DNA from: Heterocephalus glaber
Lineage: Eukaryota; Chordata; Mammalia; Rodentia; Bathyergidae
Direction of reading: 5' to 3'
Assembly: GCF_000247695.1 (NCBI RefSeq)
Contig: NW_004624865.1
Span: forward strand, 2,138,384-2,202,383
DNA length: 64,000 bases
How positions within the stretch are numbered: the stretch's first letter is position 1; each line of letters opens with the position of its first letter. The notes below the pieces were generated by a model, which did no database searches, was not told where the DNA came from, and saw only the letters and a list, made by a program, of their open reading frames with translations. The position numbers were made by a program, and so were the translations under genes. Shown piece after piece: positions 10,831 to 23,874 of the stretch.

Positions 10831-12435
10831 ACTAAGTCAATCTAGTATCGTTCATAAATTCATCAAATACTTTTTGTAAAGAAATTAAAGAAATGAGAGT
10901 AAGAGTTCTTTGAAGTGGAGGTCATAGTCCATAGAATTGGCCCTTTTTGATTTTTCTGATTGTGTTTCACACTCATTAATTATTTTCTAATAACAAAATG
11001 ATTAATGATATGAGAAGTGAACAACTTCTTCCCTTTAGAAAATCCCTCTTTTTGACTGAAGCATATTAATCTCAGAAAGAAGACAATTAATTTTCTAGAA
11101 GTGTTAAAATAAAATACTAATGAGAAGTGATCTTTTAAAGAGGCATGCAATTTGGCATTGTGGACAAAATAACACTCTTTATGGGAATTGCAACGCTCAG
11201 ACAGAAGAGATAATAAAAGGGGTTGGAAATGTTGACTGGAAAGGAAAAGAGCTCCAGGGGGAAAGGCTTGAGAGTCAGAACATATAAACTGAACATTCAA
11301 TTATTTTCCAGGGGAGGGAGAATGAAAACTTTTTTGAGAACAAAATAAAGACTTTTTCTGGCCATCCATTTCTTTCTGGAAAATATTTCAAAGTATTTGA
11401 CATTCACAGATCTTTATGGGCAATGTGAAATATTTTTCCAGGTTACTAGAACATAAATATATTTCAAACATTTGCCAGTGAAGATAGTTGATCCTTCTTA
11501 AACTGGGACACAGATTGATTTTACAGTGTGTTAAATTTGTTTTGAAAACAAGTAAACTTAGAAGAAGCAGATTTATTTGTGCAGGTTTTACCAATTTAAA
11601 AAAAAAAACACTTTTACAAAGCTGGAATAAATTGAATGTTCTTTTCTTATAACAACAAGAAATTTAAAAATTTAATTCCTTTTGAGTGGTTTTACGGTGT
11701 TCTATCTCAAGATGTACCAGAGGAAAAAACCAACAGGCACTTTTCCAATCACCTCAAAAATCACTCTGGTATTTTGGTGATGATCAGGCTTAGTGTGAAA
11801 ATGCCCAAATTCTCCCTCACTAGCCTGAAAATATCTGCGAGAATTGAGTTCATTTCCCTATTTTCCCACCTTAAACATTCAACAGAATGATGAATTTTCT
11901 GGTATTTTGATTGACAAGTGCTTCAACAGATGTGTTGCTGGTCTGGACTGTGTTTTATCTCAAGTTGAAAGTCCTTCAAAGAGCCACAGAGTACACTTTT
12001 TGTATGTTTTTAGTATTGACTCTGAGCACCACATCTACTCATCATTTATGTGATGATATCCTTGGTGTACATTTACAAATGATTGCCTTTAAAAGCTTGT
12101 GATGCAACCATCTGCAACAACTCACATGACTCTGGAAAGCTAACCAACCAACACTGGATGATCAGAATGACTTCGTTGTTTTGTTTTTTATTTACCCACT
12201 TAATCAAAAATATATTTGACTGAAATTTATCATCTTCTGGATACTGGATGCTGCATTAGGTGTAAAGAAATAATGGTAGCGAATAAATAGATTGGACCTT
12301 TGAGCTCATGTCTAGCGAGATTTATATTACTAAAAATTATGCAAGAATTAAAATAGGAAATGTAATAAGTCTTGGAAACATCTATAAGACACAGAGAGAC
12401 TATTAAACCCATGTTATATGTTGTAGACTGCCTTA
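10831..12435. other. Unassigned AT-rich DNA
   Basis: No exon, RNA gene or recognisable recent repeat. The stretch at about 12240-12400 has weak similarity in word order to ancient LINE 3' sequence but is too diverged to assign. Open frames of 60-106 codons occur on both strands and have no motifs. Confidence 0.5.
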
Positions 12436-12437
12436 TA

Positions 12438-12602
12438 CAGTGCTACCCTGGTTCATGAAGTTAATTCTTTCCACAATTCTGGTTGCAGAATTCACCCACG
12501 ATTCTGGTTGCATATGCTTTCAATTTTGTTGTGACCAGAATCATGGAAGGAATTGTGACAAAATTATGCAAAAAATTAAGTGTGTGAACTGAGGTAGCAC
12601 TG
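12438..12602. mobile_element. 165-bp TA-flanked inverted-repeat element (MITE)
   Basis: The left end cagtgctaccctggttca (12438 on) pairs with the right end tgaactgaggtagcactg (to 12602). TA dinucleotides flank both ends (12436-12437 and 12603-12604), as expected for Tc1/mariner/pogo transposition. Subterminal arms also pair: 'ttctttccacaattctgg' on the left against 'ccagaatcatggaaggaat' on the right. It has no coding capacity. Confidence 0.7.
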
Positions 12603-12604
12603 TA

Positions 12605-13246
12605 CTCCTAAAGACATCCAAGTGACTGTCAAACAGACCTTTATTAAGGGTCAGTTTAACTATTTTCACTTCTCAAAAAGCTTTACCAGCAGTATTCATA
12701 ATTTGGTGGTTAACTTAGTTCCAATGATGAGGAAGAATTCTCTGAGGTGTAACTTCTGGGCTGAGATCAGAAGCATGAACCTGTGTGTCCACATACATAG
12801 CAGAAAGAAGGGTGCTTCAGGGAGAGGGAATGTTTTGTGTCAACAACACTAGCTTGTGGCAGCTACTTGCTGATGCAACTGGCTCTAATGTGCCACCAAG
12901 GAAACACTGTAGGTCCATGGAATCCATGGCTACACACACGTGTGAGACTGTCAACATCCAGTCCTTTGGTAGAAATGTAAAGAAGGGAATAACTAGAAGA
13001 TAAGGCAGGCAAATGGAGACCAATGCCAAGAAAATAACATTCACAATGTTCTTGGGGAACGAGATGACTCAGGTAAAACTGCCTGTTCAGTAGTGAATAC
13101 CAGGTAGAAATAATCAGCATGGAAGAGTGTACCAATTCTGCTTTCCACAAAAAGGAAAATAAAATCATAATGAGCATGAAAAGGAACTTATTTAAGGAAA
13201 TACTTTAAGGAAAAGGAAAATATTAAGGAGATACTTACTTTTAGCC
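12605..13246. other. Unassigned spacer
   Basis: No repeat or exon was recognised. Overlapping open frames of 72-104 codons occur on both strands without domain signatures. Confidence 0.5.
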
Positions 13247-13631
13247 TGTCTTAGTTAGTTTTCCATCATTGAGACACAATACCAGACACCTGCAACTTAA
13301 AGGAGTAGAGCTTTATTAGGCTCCCAGTTTCCAGGGGTTCAGTCCATGGTTGGCTGCTTTAAGGCAGGAACATCATGACAGAAGAGTGTGGTGGAGGAAA
13401 GTGGCTCATCCATGGCAGCCAGGAAGCAGAGAGAGGAGGGAGGATCTGGGACAAGAGCATATCCTTCCAGGTCACACCCCAGTGACCTCCTCCTACCAGG
13501 CCCCATCTCCTACTGCACATTCTGCTGGAAACTCATCCAGGATGAATCCACTAATGGGTATAACACTCAATGATCCACACTCCTTCCAAACATGGGAAGC
13601 TTTAAAGGATCATTTTAAATCTAAAACATAG
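13247..13631 (-). mobile_element. MaLR-type solo LTR, antisense
   Basis: It starts 'ctgtcttagttagttttcc' and continues with 'gagacacaataccagacacc', 'agagctttattaggctcc' (antisense polyadenylation region) and 'ggggttcagtccatggttgg', ending in 'ctaaaacata'. Among the antisense MaLR copies this one best preserves the family's central landmarks. The plus-strand open frame at 13350-13631 is inside the LTR and is not a gene. Confidence 0.8.
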
Positions 13632-13694
13632 AAAAGCTTAAAGCAATGAAAGTAAAAATGCAGAATGAATCATGATGGACTTGGAGATGTACCC

Positions 13695-14090
13695 ACCAGA
13701 TCTCACATTGAGTGGTCTTGCTGCTGCATGATGGTGCAAAGAGCCACCAGTCAGGGATTATCTCCTCACAAGGTGTCCCTTAGCCCAAACTTAAGTTCTT
13801 CACATTGGGACCTACATCCATTTATCCACTGAGGTAGAAACACAAAGTCCTGGCCACTTTAGTGCAGACAGAGGACATCATCAATGAGTCATTTTGGGTC
13901 CTTGAGATTGGCTGGCTTCATCATTTGAAACTACACTGGAGCTTGACTTTCCTGCCACCCCATTTTGACTTATTTCTCTACATTTCACAGGCACTGTTCC
14001 TAAGATCACTCGCTAATAAACTCATGGCACTCAACTCCATCTCAGACTCTGTTTCCCAAAGAATCCAGTCTGAAACAAAACCCAAGACAT
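13695..14090 (+). mobile_element. ERVL/MLT2-like LTR, sense
   Basis: The 3' part has 'cactcgctaataaactcatgg' (polyadenylation signal near 14015) followed by 'ctcaactccatctcagactctg' type sequence and 'aatccagtctgaaaca', the layout of old ERVL LTRs. The 5' boundary is uncertain. Assignment to MLT2 rather than a neighbouring ERVL family is an inference. Confidence 0.5.
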
Positions 14091-16114
14091 TCACTAGGAA
14101 ATTTGAACTGAAGAGTGTCTGAAGAAGTGGAAAATGGCAGCGCTAAGGAAAGAAATTATGCCACAATATTTACAATCACATCAGAAGTACTAATGGATAG
14201 AATGGACTTGGAGTAAATAGAATCAGGTATATGAAGGAGAAGTTGTAAGAAATCCTCCAGTATGCACCTGGTCTGGGCCAAGAAGAGAGCAACTTGAGAT
14301 AAAATGAACCATGTCAAAGGAAGACATTTGTATGAAGATTATGATTATTAGATAAGATAATGAAAGTGATTGTAGAACAGAAAATATAGTATAAAAGCCA
14401 GATTTGTTTTCTGTCATAGAGGAAGATACAAGCTCATAATTGTGTGCAAGGTTCGCCTTGGTTTGAGACAAAGCTTGAGAACAGGAAGGTTTTCAGAGAA
14501 TTGATCTCAGGAAACGAAGGGGAAACAAAAGACATGTGGGAAGAGGGAGGGGAATCCGCTCGAAGGGGCAGGTGGTGAGCTGGTTTCCCTGTGGGATCCC
14601 TGGGTCTTGGAGGTCCAGTGTGCAGTCAGTCTGAGTACCTTTCCCTTGCAACAGCAGGCAGGACACTCGGGGTGTGACTTACCACAGTGCAGTGGTGATG
14701 GCCAGCGGCCTCACCCTCCGGCCCCAGATCACACCTTAGGGAAGAGAACAGGAAAAGCTACATCTTTCCTGTGAGAAACTAAAGCATCCACCCACAAATT
14801 CAGGTTACAATAAGGATCTGTGAGTAAGGCAGGTTTTGGCTTTTTATAATAATAATTTAAAATAATCAAGACTGAAACTAAATTTTGTAAGGCTATTGAA
14901 ATTCATGAAGGATGAAAAATTGCACAAGCATGTAGAAAATGAAAAAAGTCATGAACAAAAATAAAAACCTTTGGCAAAGAGTTGTGGGAAAATGAATACA
15001 TGCAGGCAGTAGAATGGAAGACAAAGAAACCAGGGAAGCTAAGTAGCCCCTATTGACATGGAATCCCTGGCATTCAAGGGTTAGCAAGAACACTGGATCC
15101 ACAGAGCTTTCTGCTTAGCATAGAAGGGAACTAACAACTACTTGGAGAATGAGTTAACACAGAAGGGAAGACATTTAATGTGAAATGACATCAGTAATCA
15201 TACACAAGCAATGATTCTTTTGGTTCAAAAGTAACTTAAATATACAAGAGTATAGTATAACCATCAATTAAATAAATCATTCCATAATGTGTACGTGATA
15301 ATAAGGAAGCACTTCACTCAGACATAATCAGTACTAAGTCACAACAGTGTTTGACCTGCTTTTACTAACACACACATAATAATTTACACAAACATGCATA
15401 TATGTGCATAGAAGAAATAGGATGTTAAAATGACTTTAATCCTATAAATTACAGGTAAAATATAAGTGAACCAGTAATGCAGATAAAGATCTTACTTAAA
15501 TGTAGACATAACAGATATTCCAAACTAAAGCTGAATAGAAGAAATAAATGCAAATGTATATACTTTAGAATGTTGAAAACTAAAAAGACTGTAGTGAACT
15601 TTAATATCAAAAAGGCAAAGGTGTTGTATATCAATATGTAGATAATAACAATTATAAAAACATTACTGTAACTATTGCTCAGATTTGAAATTAGATTCAG
15701 AGCTTAATGTGTAACTTAAAAATGTAAATTTAGGACAAGTAATAATAAAGTTAATTGACCATCCAACAAGAATGTTAGAGTAGAGTAGAAAGGTCTATGT
15801 ATGGAAACAAAATATGCAAATCAAAGACAGAAAGTAATAAAAATAGAAACTACTATTATAAGGGAACAGAGAAAATACGTAAAATTAAGAATTCAATGAG
15901 AAAATAATCAGACATGAAGAATCTCAGGGAAAGTGTAAAGCCTATTTGAAATACATAATTTTCTATAAAATAGAATAACATGAAAGATTTTAAACTATAC
16001 TTTCTGAGATAAAGAAGCCAATATACATATAAATAGTCTCAGATATCATCACATGTGAATTATTTCAAGCACTCATGATTTTAATGACATTTAAGCCATC
16101 CTGGAGAATTTTAT
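14091..16114. other. Unassigned AT-rich DNA
   Basis: A long AT-rich segment, especially after 14,800, without recognised repeats or exons. 14520-14760 is less AT-rich but carries no identifiable gene. Open frames are under 100 codons and without motifs. Confidence 0.5.
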
Positions 16115-16245
16115 GTAAATATGCAAAAGTGTTATAATCAGGTTCATTGCAGAATTATTTATGATAGAAAAATTGGAAAAAAATTCATGGATGACCTTTG
16201 AAGAAGCATAAATGAAATAAAGTAAGATTTACTACATACTGGGTG
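16115..16245 (+). mobile_element. Ancient L1/HAL1-type fragment, sense
   Basis: 'ggttcattgcagaattattt' and 'gatagaaaaattggaaaaaa' followed by 'catggatgacc' match the 3' ORF2 region of old mammalian LINEs, where this order encodes part of the ORF2 C-terminus. It is heavily diverged and non-coding. Confidence 0.5.
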
Positions 16246-16877
16246 CAGTGAGGGCCAGGAAGTTGAGACATTATTTGAAGTGGGACACAAAGCAAAGTTC
16301 CCCAAAGAAAGTGACACAGTTGTGCATGAGCTGGGTGTTGATTGTTAGGTGTTACTACTCCCATAAAGAAAGATTTAAGGTAGGCATCTGAGCAAGTGAG
16401 TAGCACGTGTAAGTTGCATAGCCATAGTCCAGTAAGGCTGATTACAAATCCTGTATGTGGGTGGTTAGCCACATATGGACAAAAGAATGGAAGAGGAAAC
16501 TAGGAGGGTTGCTTGGAATGGCTAATTTCCCAAATCGCCCTTCACTCGGTTAGGCATCCATTCAACAAATAATTACCAAACACTTACTAAAACCTGAAGT
16601 GTGCTGCAGTTAAACTAGCTTTTAAAACTACCTGGAAAAATTATGAATTCAGAACTTGATAATCATAGACCAAATAAGATAGATCCAATACTGTGAAGTA
16701 AAGGGCATTGTAGGGTGTTATATCAGTTTACATACGTACTAAAATATATATGTGTGCATGTATTTGCTGCTAATTTTCATTTCCCATTCCTAGAAAAACT
16801 GGCTAAATTATTAGCCAAGTAAGGCTATTCAAAAATTACCCTTTCTTTTACTTTCTTAGTTATTTCATATTACTACT
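16246..16877. other. Unassigned spacer
   Basis: No gene seen. A weak 'attcaacaaataattaccaaacacttact' type scrap near 16560 may be an ancient LINE remnant. Confidence 0.4.
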
Positions 16878-17295
16878 TGTCTTAGTTAATTTCTCATTAT
16901 TGGGACAAGATACCTAGCACCCAAAAGTTACAGGAGGAAAGGTTTATTTTAGCTCACAGTTACCAGAGGTTTCAGTCCACAGTCAGCTGGCTCCAAAGCA
17001 GAGTGGCGTGGCAGAGGGCCATTGCAGAGGAGAAACAGATCGCAGTAGGGCAGGCAGGAAGTAATGAGCCTTCCTTTCCCTTTTTATTCCATCTAGGTTA
17101 CAAGCCTATTGGTTGGTGCCACCCACACCCAGGGCGGAGCTTCCCTCTTCAGTAATGCCATAACCCACAACTGTGCTAATCCCATGAGTGGACTAATCCA
17201 CCACACACCCGTGATCCAGTCATCTCCCTAAAGGCCCTCCTATGAGCACAGGAAGCTTTGGGGATGGGGGAGTGTAGATATAAGCCATAATGCTA
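16878..17295 (-). mobile_element. MaLR-type solo LTR, antisense
   Basis: It starts 'ttgtcttagttaatttctc' and continues with 'gggacaagatacctagcac', 'ggtttattttagctcacag' and 'gtttcagtccacagtcagc', ending near 'atataagccata'. Its middle (17080-17160), with 'ctattggttggtgccaccc', resembles the copy at 37977 more than the one at 13247, suggesting at least two subfamilies. Confidence 0.75.
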
Positions 17296-18254
17296 CTTCA
17301 ACTCTGGGACTGGTTCTGGTCCATGCCTTGTGTTAATCTTAGGGAATTTGTCCTTTTTGTAGAAAACTGAAAAATTACTGTCAATAATCTACTTTCTTTG
17401 TTTTCATGGGTTTCTGAATATTTTCATTTTGGGTCAGCCTTCGTTATTTTTTCTGTAATTATTCACAGAATACTTGGTAAAAGTTGAAGTCAGGGAGGTT
17501 ACTCTGTTTGAAATGCACATTCCTCCCTAGAGATGGTAGGACACAGAGGCAGACACTTTAGAGATGAAGTAAAGGATGTGGGAAAAAGAGATACATACAT
17601 CTCTAAAATGAGTGTAATCAATTATGTATTGCAAATAGATACAAATAAAAAATGCACATTCTTCAAAGCCACAGAATGCTCCACTGTGGTAGCCATGGCA
17701 ACAGCCATGTAAATTCCTCTATAGTTTTTCCAAAAGTTTTCCTAGGTTAAGAGCTCCTTGAAGATTTACCTAACTGTTCAGAAGCAATTGACCCTTTGCT
17801 CCCCATCTTAGTCTGCCAAGGAAGCTTCCCCCTCAAAGCTCCAATCTCTTACCTTTACTGACCCAGGCCTCCCTGATACTGTTTGATCGCTTGGTTTCAA
17901 ACTCGGGATCCAGGTAGTGGTGGAGAGTAGAAGTCAGAATCGCACCAGAGACTTTGCTAGGGGGCATCTTGTGAGAAATACTCTATCTAGACTCATGGTC
18001 ACCCATAATTCTCCAAGAAAGGAACTCGATTCTGTTTTCTCATTCATTAATTATTCAACAAATATTTATTAAAACCTATTATTCACCAGGCATTTAGCTA
18101 GTACCTGGGGACACACATATGAGTGAACACAGTTGTTGCTGTAAGCATCTTAAATAAGTAAAACAGTTAAATGGATAGAGGCAATAGAGTGTGATTCATG
18201 CACTGAAAGAAGAGTCGTTTATGAAGACAGGGAGGAAGAGGAAGGTAAAAATAT
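17296..18254. other. Mostly unassigned; L1 and LINE relics
   Basis: 17565-17655 resembles an L1 3' end ('atgtattgcaaatagatacaaat', also seen at 4880). 18028-18230 ('tattcaacaaatatttattaaaacc' type, then 'ctggggacacacatatgagtgaacac') resembles an ancient LINE 3' region. The remainder, including 17660-17990, is unassigned. Confidence 0.45.
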
Positions 18255-18425
18255 CCAGGCAAGGTGAGACAAGCCTGTAATCCCAGCACTTGGAGGGGAA
18301 ACCAGGAGAGTCACGAGTGTGAGCCCAGCTGGGCAACTTGGCAATTTAGTGAGACTCTGTCTCAGAATTTTAAAAAGTGATCATAAGGGCTAGAGACGCA
18401 GCTCAGAGCAAAGACCATCTACAAT
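18255..18425 (+). mobile_element. B1-dID SINE
   Basis: The B1 half carries 'agcctgtaatcccagcactt' and 'gagcccagctgggcaacttgg'. The second half begins near 18388 with 'gggctagagacgcagctcag', the ID promoter region. The tail is poorly preserved. Confidence 0.85.
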
Positions 18426-18512
18426 CTGGGAAGGAGTAGAGGTGAAGACTTTCTTGGGAGAGAAACGTAAATTTTATCATGAACTGGAGTGGGATTTATC
18501 TAGAGGAAAATG

Positions 18513-18513
<1 letters not shown>

Positions 18514-18552
<39 letters not shown>
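18514..18552. repeat. (TG)n microsatellite
   Basis: About 19 uninterrupted TG units. It is a simple repeat likely to vary in length between individuals. Confidence 0.97.
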
Positions 18553-18555
<3 letters not shown>

Positions 18556-20270
18556 ATGTAAGGGATGTTCTAGTCAAGAGGAAAAGTAGCACAAGTTTTG
18601 GGGTAAAAGCCCAGGACTTTCTGCACCAAAAGATAGTGGGAGGGAGAGGTGTGTTGTCACCTGCATAAATAGGCATTAAATGAGTTTGTTAGTGTTTTTA
18701 ACTTAAACATTTGGATTTCTTAAGATCATATTTCTACATTTAAAGTAACTCAAAGCATTTTATACGTGGTAACATATAGTAGAAAAATGAGCATTTTGCC
18801 TTAGAAAGGTTTTCTTTTGCTTACCTATTCACAAAGCCATTCAGATGATCACCTAATTTTCATCTCTAAAACATTTTAAAAGTGGCTCTGGAGGCACACA
18901 GAAAAGAGATGAAAGTAAATATTTATTGGCACAATTCATTTATCTTAAGCTTTCAGTCACACTTTGGATCAAACAGAGCTAAAAGATTTCAAGGATCAAA
19001 AGGCTAAATATTATGAAGTGGCCACATAAATTCCAATGCTATCTTTCATTTTCAAATATATTAAGAGTGTCTTTCGTGACCTATAGAAAATGATTTTATT
19101 CTCATGCTTTCAATTTGAAATAAAATCTTTTTAGTATACTAGAGACATTTACAATTTGTCTAATGTTTGCTATGTGCAGCTGAAAAGCAAAATAAAAATT
19201 TAATACATTGTGGTGGAAAGAGCATTATTAAGGGCATGGATTATTGAAGACCATAAATTTATCTATTAAAAAATTTGTTGTGTGGTTATATTGTTGCAGT
19301 TTAAGACATTAAAGACGCAGGTAAATGAGACACGTATGATTCCTGTCTCTGTAGAATACATTCTTGTGAAGGAAATAACAATAAATAAGCCATCAATAAA
19401 TTTAGATTCTGATAAATGCTATGGAATGAGTAAATGGGATTATTTGATGCGGGATAACTAAAGAATGCCACATAAGTTAGGGCATAAGGAAATCCAGACA
19501 CAACAGGTGATCTTGAAGCTAAGACTTGAATTCTGGCTGTCTTTATGAGTGAGCTTACAGATATGTAGAATGAAGATTATAACTATACCATCTGATAGGG
19601 CTCTTGAAAACATCACAAGAAATCATGAATGGAAAAAGCTGTGTATAGTGTCAGAAAGTTAGTACTTAATAAATGTGATGATTAAAATAGTTGACTATAG
19701 AATATACCCCCATGCCTTTTCTCTAATAGAGACTGATGGAACTTAAAAAGCATATCCATACTGTGAAACACAGTATAGAGTTTCAAAATCTCCTTCTATC
19801 CAGAGCATTAGGATACTGAAATCAAATTAAGAAATTGTCCACTGCTTCTTTAAAAATGGCAACTTAACTTGTAATATCTCATTTGAGTGCAGGAGCCTGG
19901 TGAGAGAGGCAGACACGGAAGGAGACAGAGCTCAGGGGAAGAGCGGGGCAGGCACTGTGTGGCTCTTTGGTTCGGAGCCTCACTTCCTCTCCCTTGGCCT
20001 CTGCATTTTTTCCATGCTGACCAGAGCTCTGGAGCTTACTGAAGAAACACCTCTGGCAAAGGCAGAAGAAAGCAATGGGGAGCTTAGGAATGTATTTAAG
20101 GCATGTATTTAACCTTGGGATTTCATGCTGTTTGGGCTTTCTCAAATATGCTGAGAGGGAAGACTGAATTAAGTTTTTGAGAAAAGTTGGGTCCATTGAC
20201 CAATACTATTTTTGACCTTTGTGCCAGTCTCCATCCATGCAGTTTTATAAAAGTGGCAAAAACAATAAAA
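18553..20270. other. Unassigned DNA with MIR-like and old LINE relics
   Basis: 19205-19260 ('agagcattattaagggcatgg') looks like a MIR 5' end, and 19555-19690 ('aagttagtacttaataaatg') like a MIR 3' end. 19300-19490 resembles an ancient LINE 3' region. 19890-20110 is less AT-rich, with open frames on both strands, but has no recognised family or splice context. Confidence 0.45.
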
Positions 20271-20440
20271 ATAATAAAATCTATATAACATTTTACATTT
20301 GATAAAGTATAGTCTAGTACATTATCCTAGAGGAACCTGATAAGAGTCCATCAGATTTTTATTATTAGCCAGTATTTTTGAAATGAACAAAATGCTACTT
20401 TGAGAAACCAGATGATTTTCTTAAGAACTTTCAGGTGGTA
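20271..20440 (-). mobile_element. MIR fragment, antisense
   Basis: The order 'aacattttacatttgat', 'acattatcctagaggaacc', 'tttttattattagcc', 'gagaaaccaga' follows the antisense of the MIR 3' half. It is strongly diverged. Confidence 0.4.
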
Positions 20441-23400
20441 AGGGCAGACTTTATCACTTTGGGAATTTAAATTTCCATTTCTCTTTCAATTTTACTGAGA
20501 GACAACATATGGGCTTGTCTTGTCACCCTCAAAAGAGAAGACAGAGCCAAGATTGACACTTCCAGTTGTCCTCCTTTGGAAAAGAGCGTGCAGTATGTGA
20601 TTTGCAGCCTGTTAAACTGATTATGATTAATACTCCACAGACCTAGTTACTACATAATCAACTCTCTTTCCCTTTTTATCTTGGCTGCTCGGGAGTCCTG
20701 AATAAATTTTAAATTACTTCCTGGCATAGTTATCACCTCATTTCTTTCTAAATTTTTTTCTTTCTTTTTACTGTCATTGTAACTTCCTGTGGGTATTTTA
20801 TTGTTACATTGATAGTTACACCTCTACCTGTTCTCAAAACTATATTTACACTTGCATCTTTGTGGGAAGCCTCTTTTAGTCTACATTGGGAGCAGGTAGG
20901 ACATAAATCATGTCTACTGAACTACTTGCTATTGAGCAACTTGCAAATCCAGAGAGAATCTTTGGGAAAAGCCAAACTTTTAAAGCATATTAACCTGCAT
21001 AAAGACACAGATCTAAGTGAGCTTCACTTTTTACCATAATTTTATTTAGATCTCATTTATTTTACTCAGTTTATTTATTCTCAGACCTAAATAAAAAGCC
21101 ACTCCTTTGTGGGAGCTCCTGTTGCATCTGACTGGCACACTGAAACTGACCTTTGGTTACAAATAGAAAAACGTAAGAAAGTTCTGTTAATAAGAAACTC
21201 AGATGATGCAAGAATAATTTACTTGCCAAAGCATAATTGCACTGTATACAAATTGTCATTACTTTGGACTGATATATTTTGATGGCTTGGTAGGAAATAT
21301 CTCTTTACGTTTTGAAGTTGTTATAAGTGTCCAAATCAAGAATGTTAGTAAAGATTTCTCTCTTCACACATAAATAGTAAAAACATTGGGTTTCTGATAT
21401 TGAAGTGAAGATTTCAAAAGGATCCTTTTATTTTTCAAGTCTACATGTATGAGTGTGTATCCTTGTATGCAGGTATGTGTGTATGTATTTGTGATAGTTT
21501 TAGAAACTGCACTTGTATTGAGATTTGTCAATTGAATAATCACTAGAGAAAACCTGCTCCGTGAAAAGAAAAGAACTATCTCTCTTACAGAAAATAGGTT
21601 CGCTAATATACTGCTTCCCAGTCGAGGGGTTCTTTGTTCATTTATTTGCCTTCCACTCTAATTCAGTCCTGCAAATGGTGAATTAAATGTTATCATATGC
21701 TCATATTTCTCTAGTTCATTATTAATTGAACACAAATTGTTGAACACTCATCTTAGACACAACAGCCTTAAAGTTATACTATAATTTACCATGTAGACTG
21801 TAAAACCATAACACTTTTGAAAGCAGTGATTATTAACTCATAATCAATCCCTATGTTTTGGATAAGGTGACTCAGTCACTCTCTTCAGGGTCACACTGGC
21901 ATAAAAGGGAAGGTGCCAAGCCTAGGGTTATTTCAATCATCTTCCCTAGGACTTACCTTAGGACAGTATTTCTTGCAGAGTTAAGTGTTCAACCAATTTC
22001 TGACAATTAAATGAAGAAATAAATCAATATTTTAGGTTTTCTATGGAATCTAACTTAAAGCTTTGGGAAGAAGGGTGGACATTTATCCTAGAACAGTCTC
22101 AGGAAGTGTGGCACAGATTTCACCCTAACTAAACTAGACCCTGAGTGTGGAGATATCAATTTCCTTATAGGCTTGTTTTTATAGACTGTCATACAATGAG
22201 ACTTGTATATGTTATGATATAAAATGCATGGTATGATAAAAATAAAAGAGGGCTTTGGGAGGCCAGGTACTGGGTGACCTTTCCATCAATTCCTGAATTG
22301 TTGCCTTAGATAAATGTCTCCACATTTTGAAATTGAGCTCCTTTATCTGCAACATGTATGATGGTCAGAGCTCTTTATAATTAAAGGAATCCACTTTGCC
22401 ATGTAAGCATTTCCTAAAATTAACTTATTAAAATGATTTCAGGGCTCACACTGGGAAAGCTGGGCCAACTAGCACAAATGACATTTCTGTGATCAAAGTC
22501 CAAAGCTGGGTCCCAAATGTCACATGGTGAGGAAACAGCTTCCCCCAGTGAACCTCAGTGTAGTTCCCAGGAACTTTTATTCTGAATAAGAAACTCCTGC
22601 CACTTTTGCTCCAAACTGAATTCCAACCTGGGTGACTATTGGTCTCTCGGTCACCTGCTCATGTTTGAGTTGAAAAAGCAGCAAGGAAAAGATTGGATGG
22701 CAGCTCCACCCATGGAAAACTCTCCTAATAATGCAAAGATTTTTAAGGTTGTGGGGCAGCTAGAAAATGCAAGACATGTTCACCAGAGAGAATAAAATGT
22801 GTGCATGATCTACGTCACAGGGTTATTGTCACAATCAAGTTAACCAATGGGAAAAGCTATGGTAAAAGACAAACTGCATTATTTATCACTGTTCCCCGTC
22901 TTGGTCAAATCTCAATTGAACTTACTCCTTTACAGGTCACTTATAATTATTGCATTATTAGTTCAGGGAGGACAAGAAACACAGCTAATAAAATATTCCC
23001 ACTACTAATTTAATAGCCTGACACATAGAGAGCTTCAGAAAATGTTCATTAAATAGATAGATGGCTAAATAAGAATGTTTCTTCCAACTCCCCATTGGAA
23101 AGCAAAAGGGACACTTTCGCTGTGAGATGCGAATGTTTTACAGATTAAACATCAGATTGGGTTCAGGAACATTGTTTGCACACCCAGAAAACCAATGCTT
23201 GCAGCAGTTTCTACTAACCCCATACATTTCCGTGCTCACATGTGTGGTGTTTGTGCTTATGCCCATAATGATTTCATCCACTACTTAAAATGTGCAGATT
23301 AAAATAGTCTGAAGAATCATAGGACTTGTAGATTAGGGATTATTCCTGTTTTTTGCAAATTCTACTTTCTTCTTAGGCTTCTACTTCTGTTGGCACTGCA

Positions 23401-23766
23401 CATTCAACATTAAGTGCCCTAAACCTTCCCAGTGGAGAAAAATACATGGACCTTGACCCTGTCATTTCAGGATCATGTAGCATACCCACTCAGTGTCCTC
23501 TCCCATTGTGTTCTTTGACGGTAAGGTCACAGACTAAGATGAACACAGACTCAGTTCTTGGATCCTATAAATGATCTGAATTTAGACCCTTTGTGGGAAA
23601 TATAATTAACACTTTTAGCATTTTTTCCCCTGAGAAAACGGAGAGTTTAGGTAACTCATTCTTATTTTCCCAGCTGCTAAGACGTAAGCCAGAGTACAGA
23701 TTGTGTCCTTCTAAATACTAGGAAATGGGAACTGTAGTAGTATCTGTTCTCCTCCTGCTATTGGAT
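20441..23766. other. Unassigned AT-rich DNA with MIR scraps
   Basis: No gene recognised. Possible MIR relics lie at 21860-21930 (antisense), 22950-23060 (sense, 'agcctgacacatagagag') and 23590-23720 (antisense, 'cctgagaaaacggagag'). Open frames stay below 90 codons and lack motifs. Composition is uniform, with no CpG-rich block. Confidence 0.45.
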
Positions 23767-23780
23767 AAATTCACATTTTT

Positions 23781-23860
23781 TTTTTTTTGTACCAGGGATC
23801 GAACTCAGCTCCTTGCGCTTATGCAGCAGGGGAGAAACCACTGAGCTAAATCCTCGGCTG
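23781..23860 (-). mobile_element. ID SINE, antisense, with target duplication
   Basis: A T run leads into 'gtaccagggatcgaactcag' and ends 'gagctaaatcctcggct', the reverse complement of an ID body with its tRNA-like A and B boxes. Flanking copies aaattcacattttt (23767-23780) and aaatccacattttt (23861-23874) form a 14-bp target duplication with one difference, so insertion was relatively recent. Confidence 0.92.
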
Positions 23861-23874
23861 AAATCCACATTTTT

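Noticed and set aside
18514..18552. TG repeat as a possible Z-DNA regulatory site
   Set aside because: The dinucleotide repeat alone is common in mammalian genomes and nothing nearby suggests a promoter.
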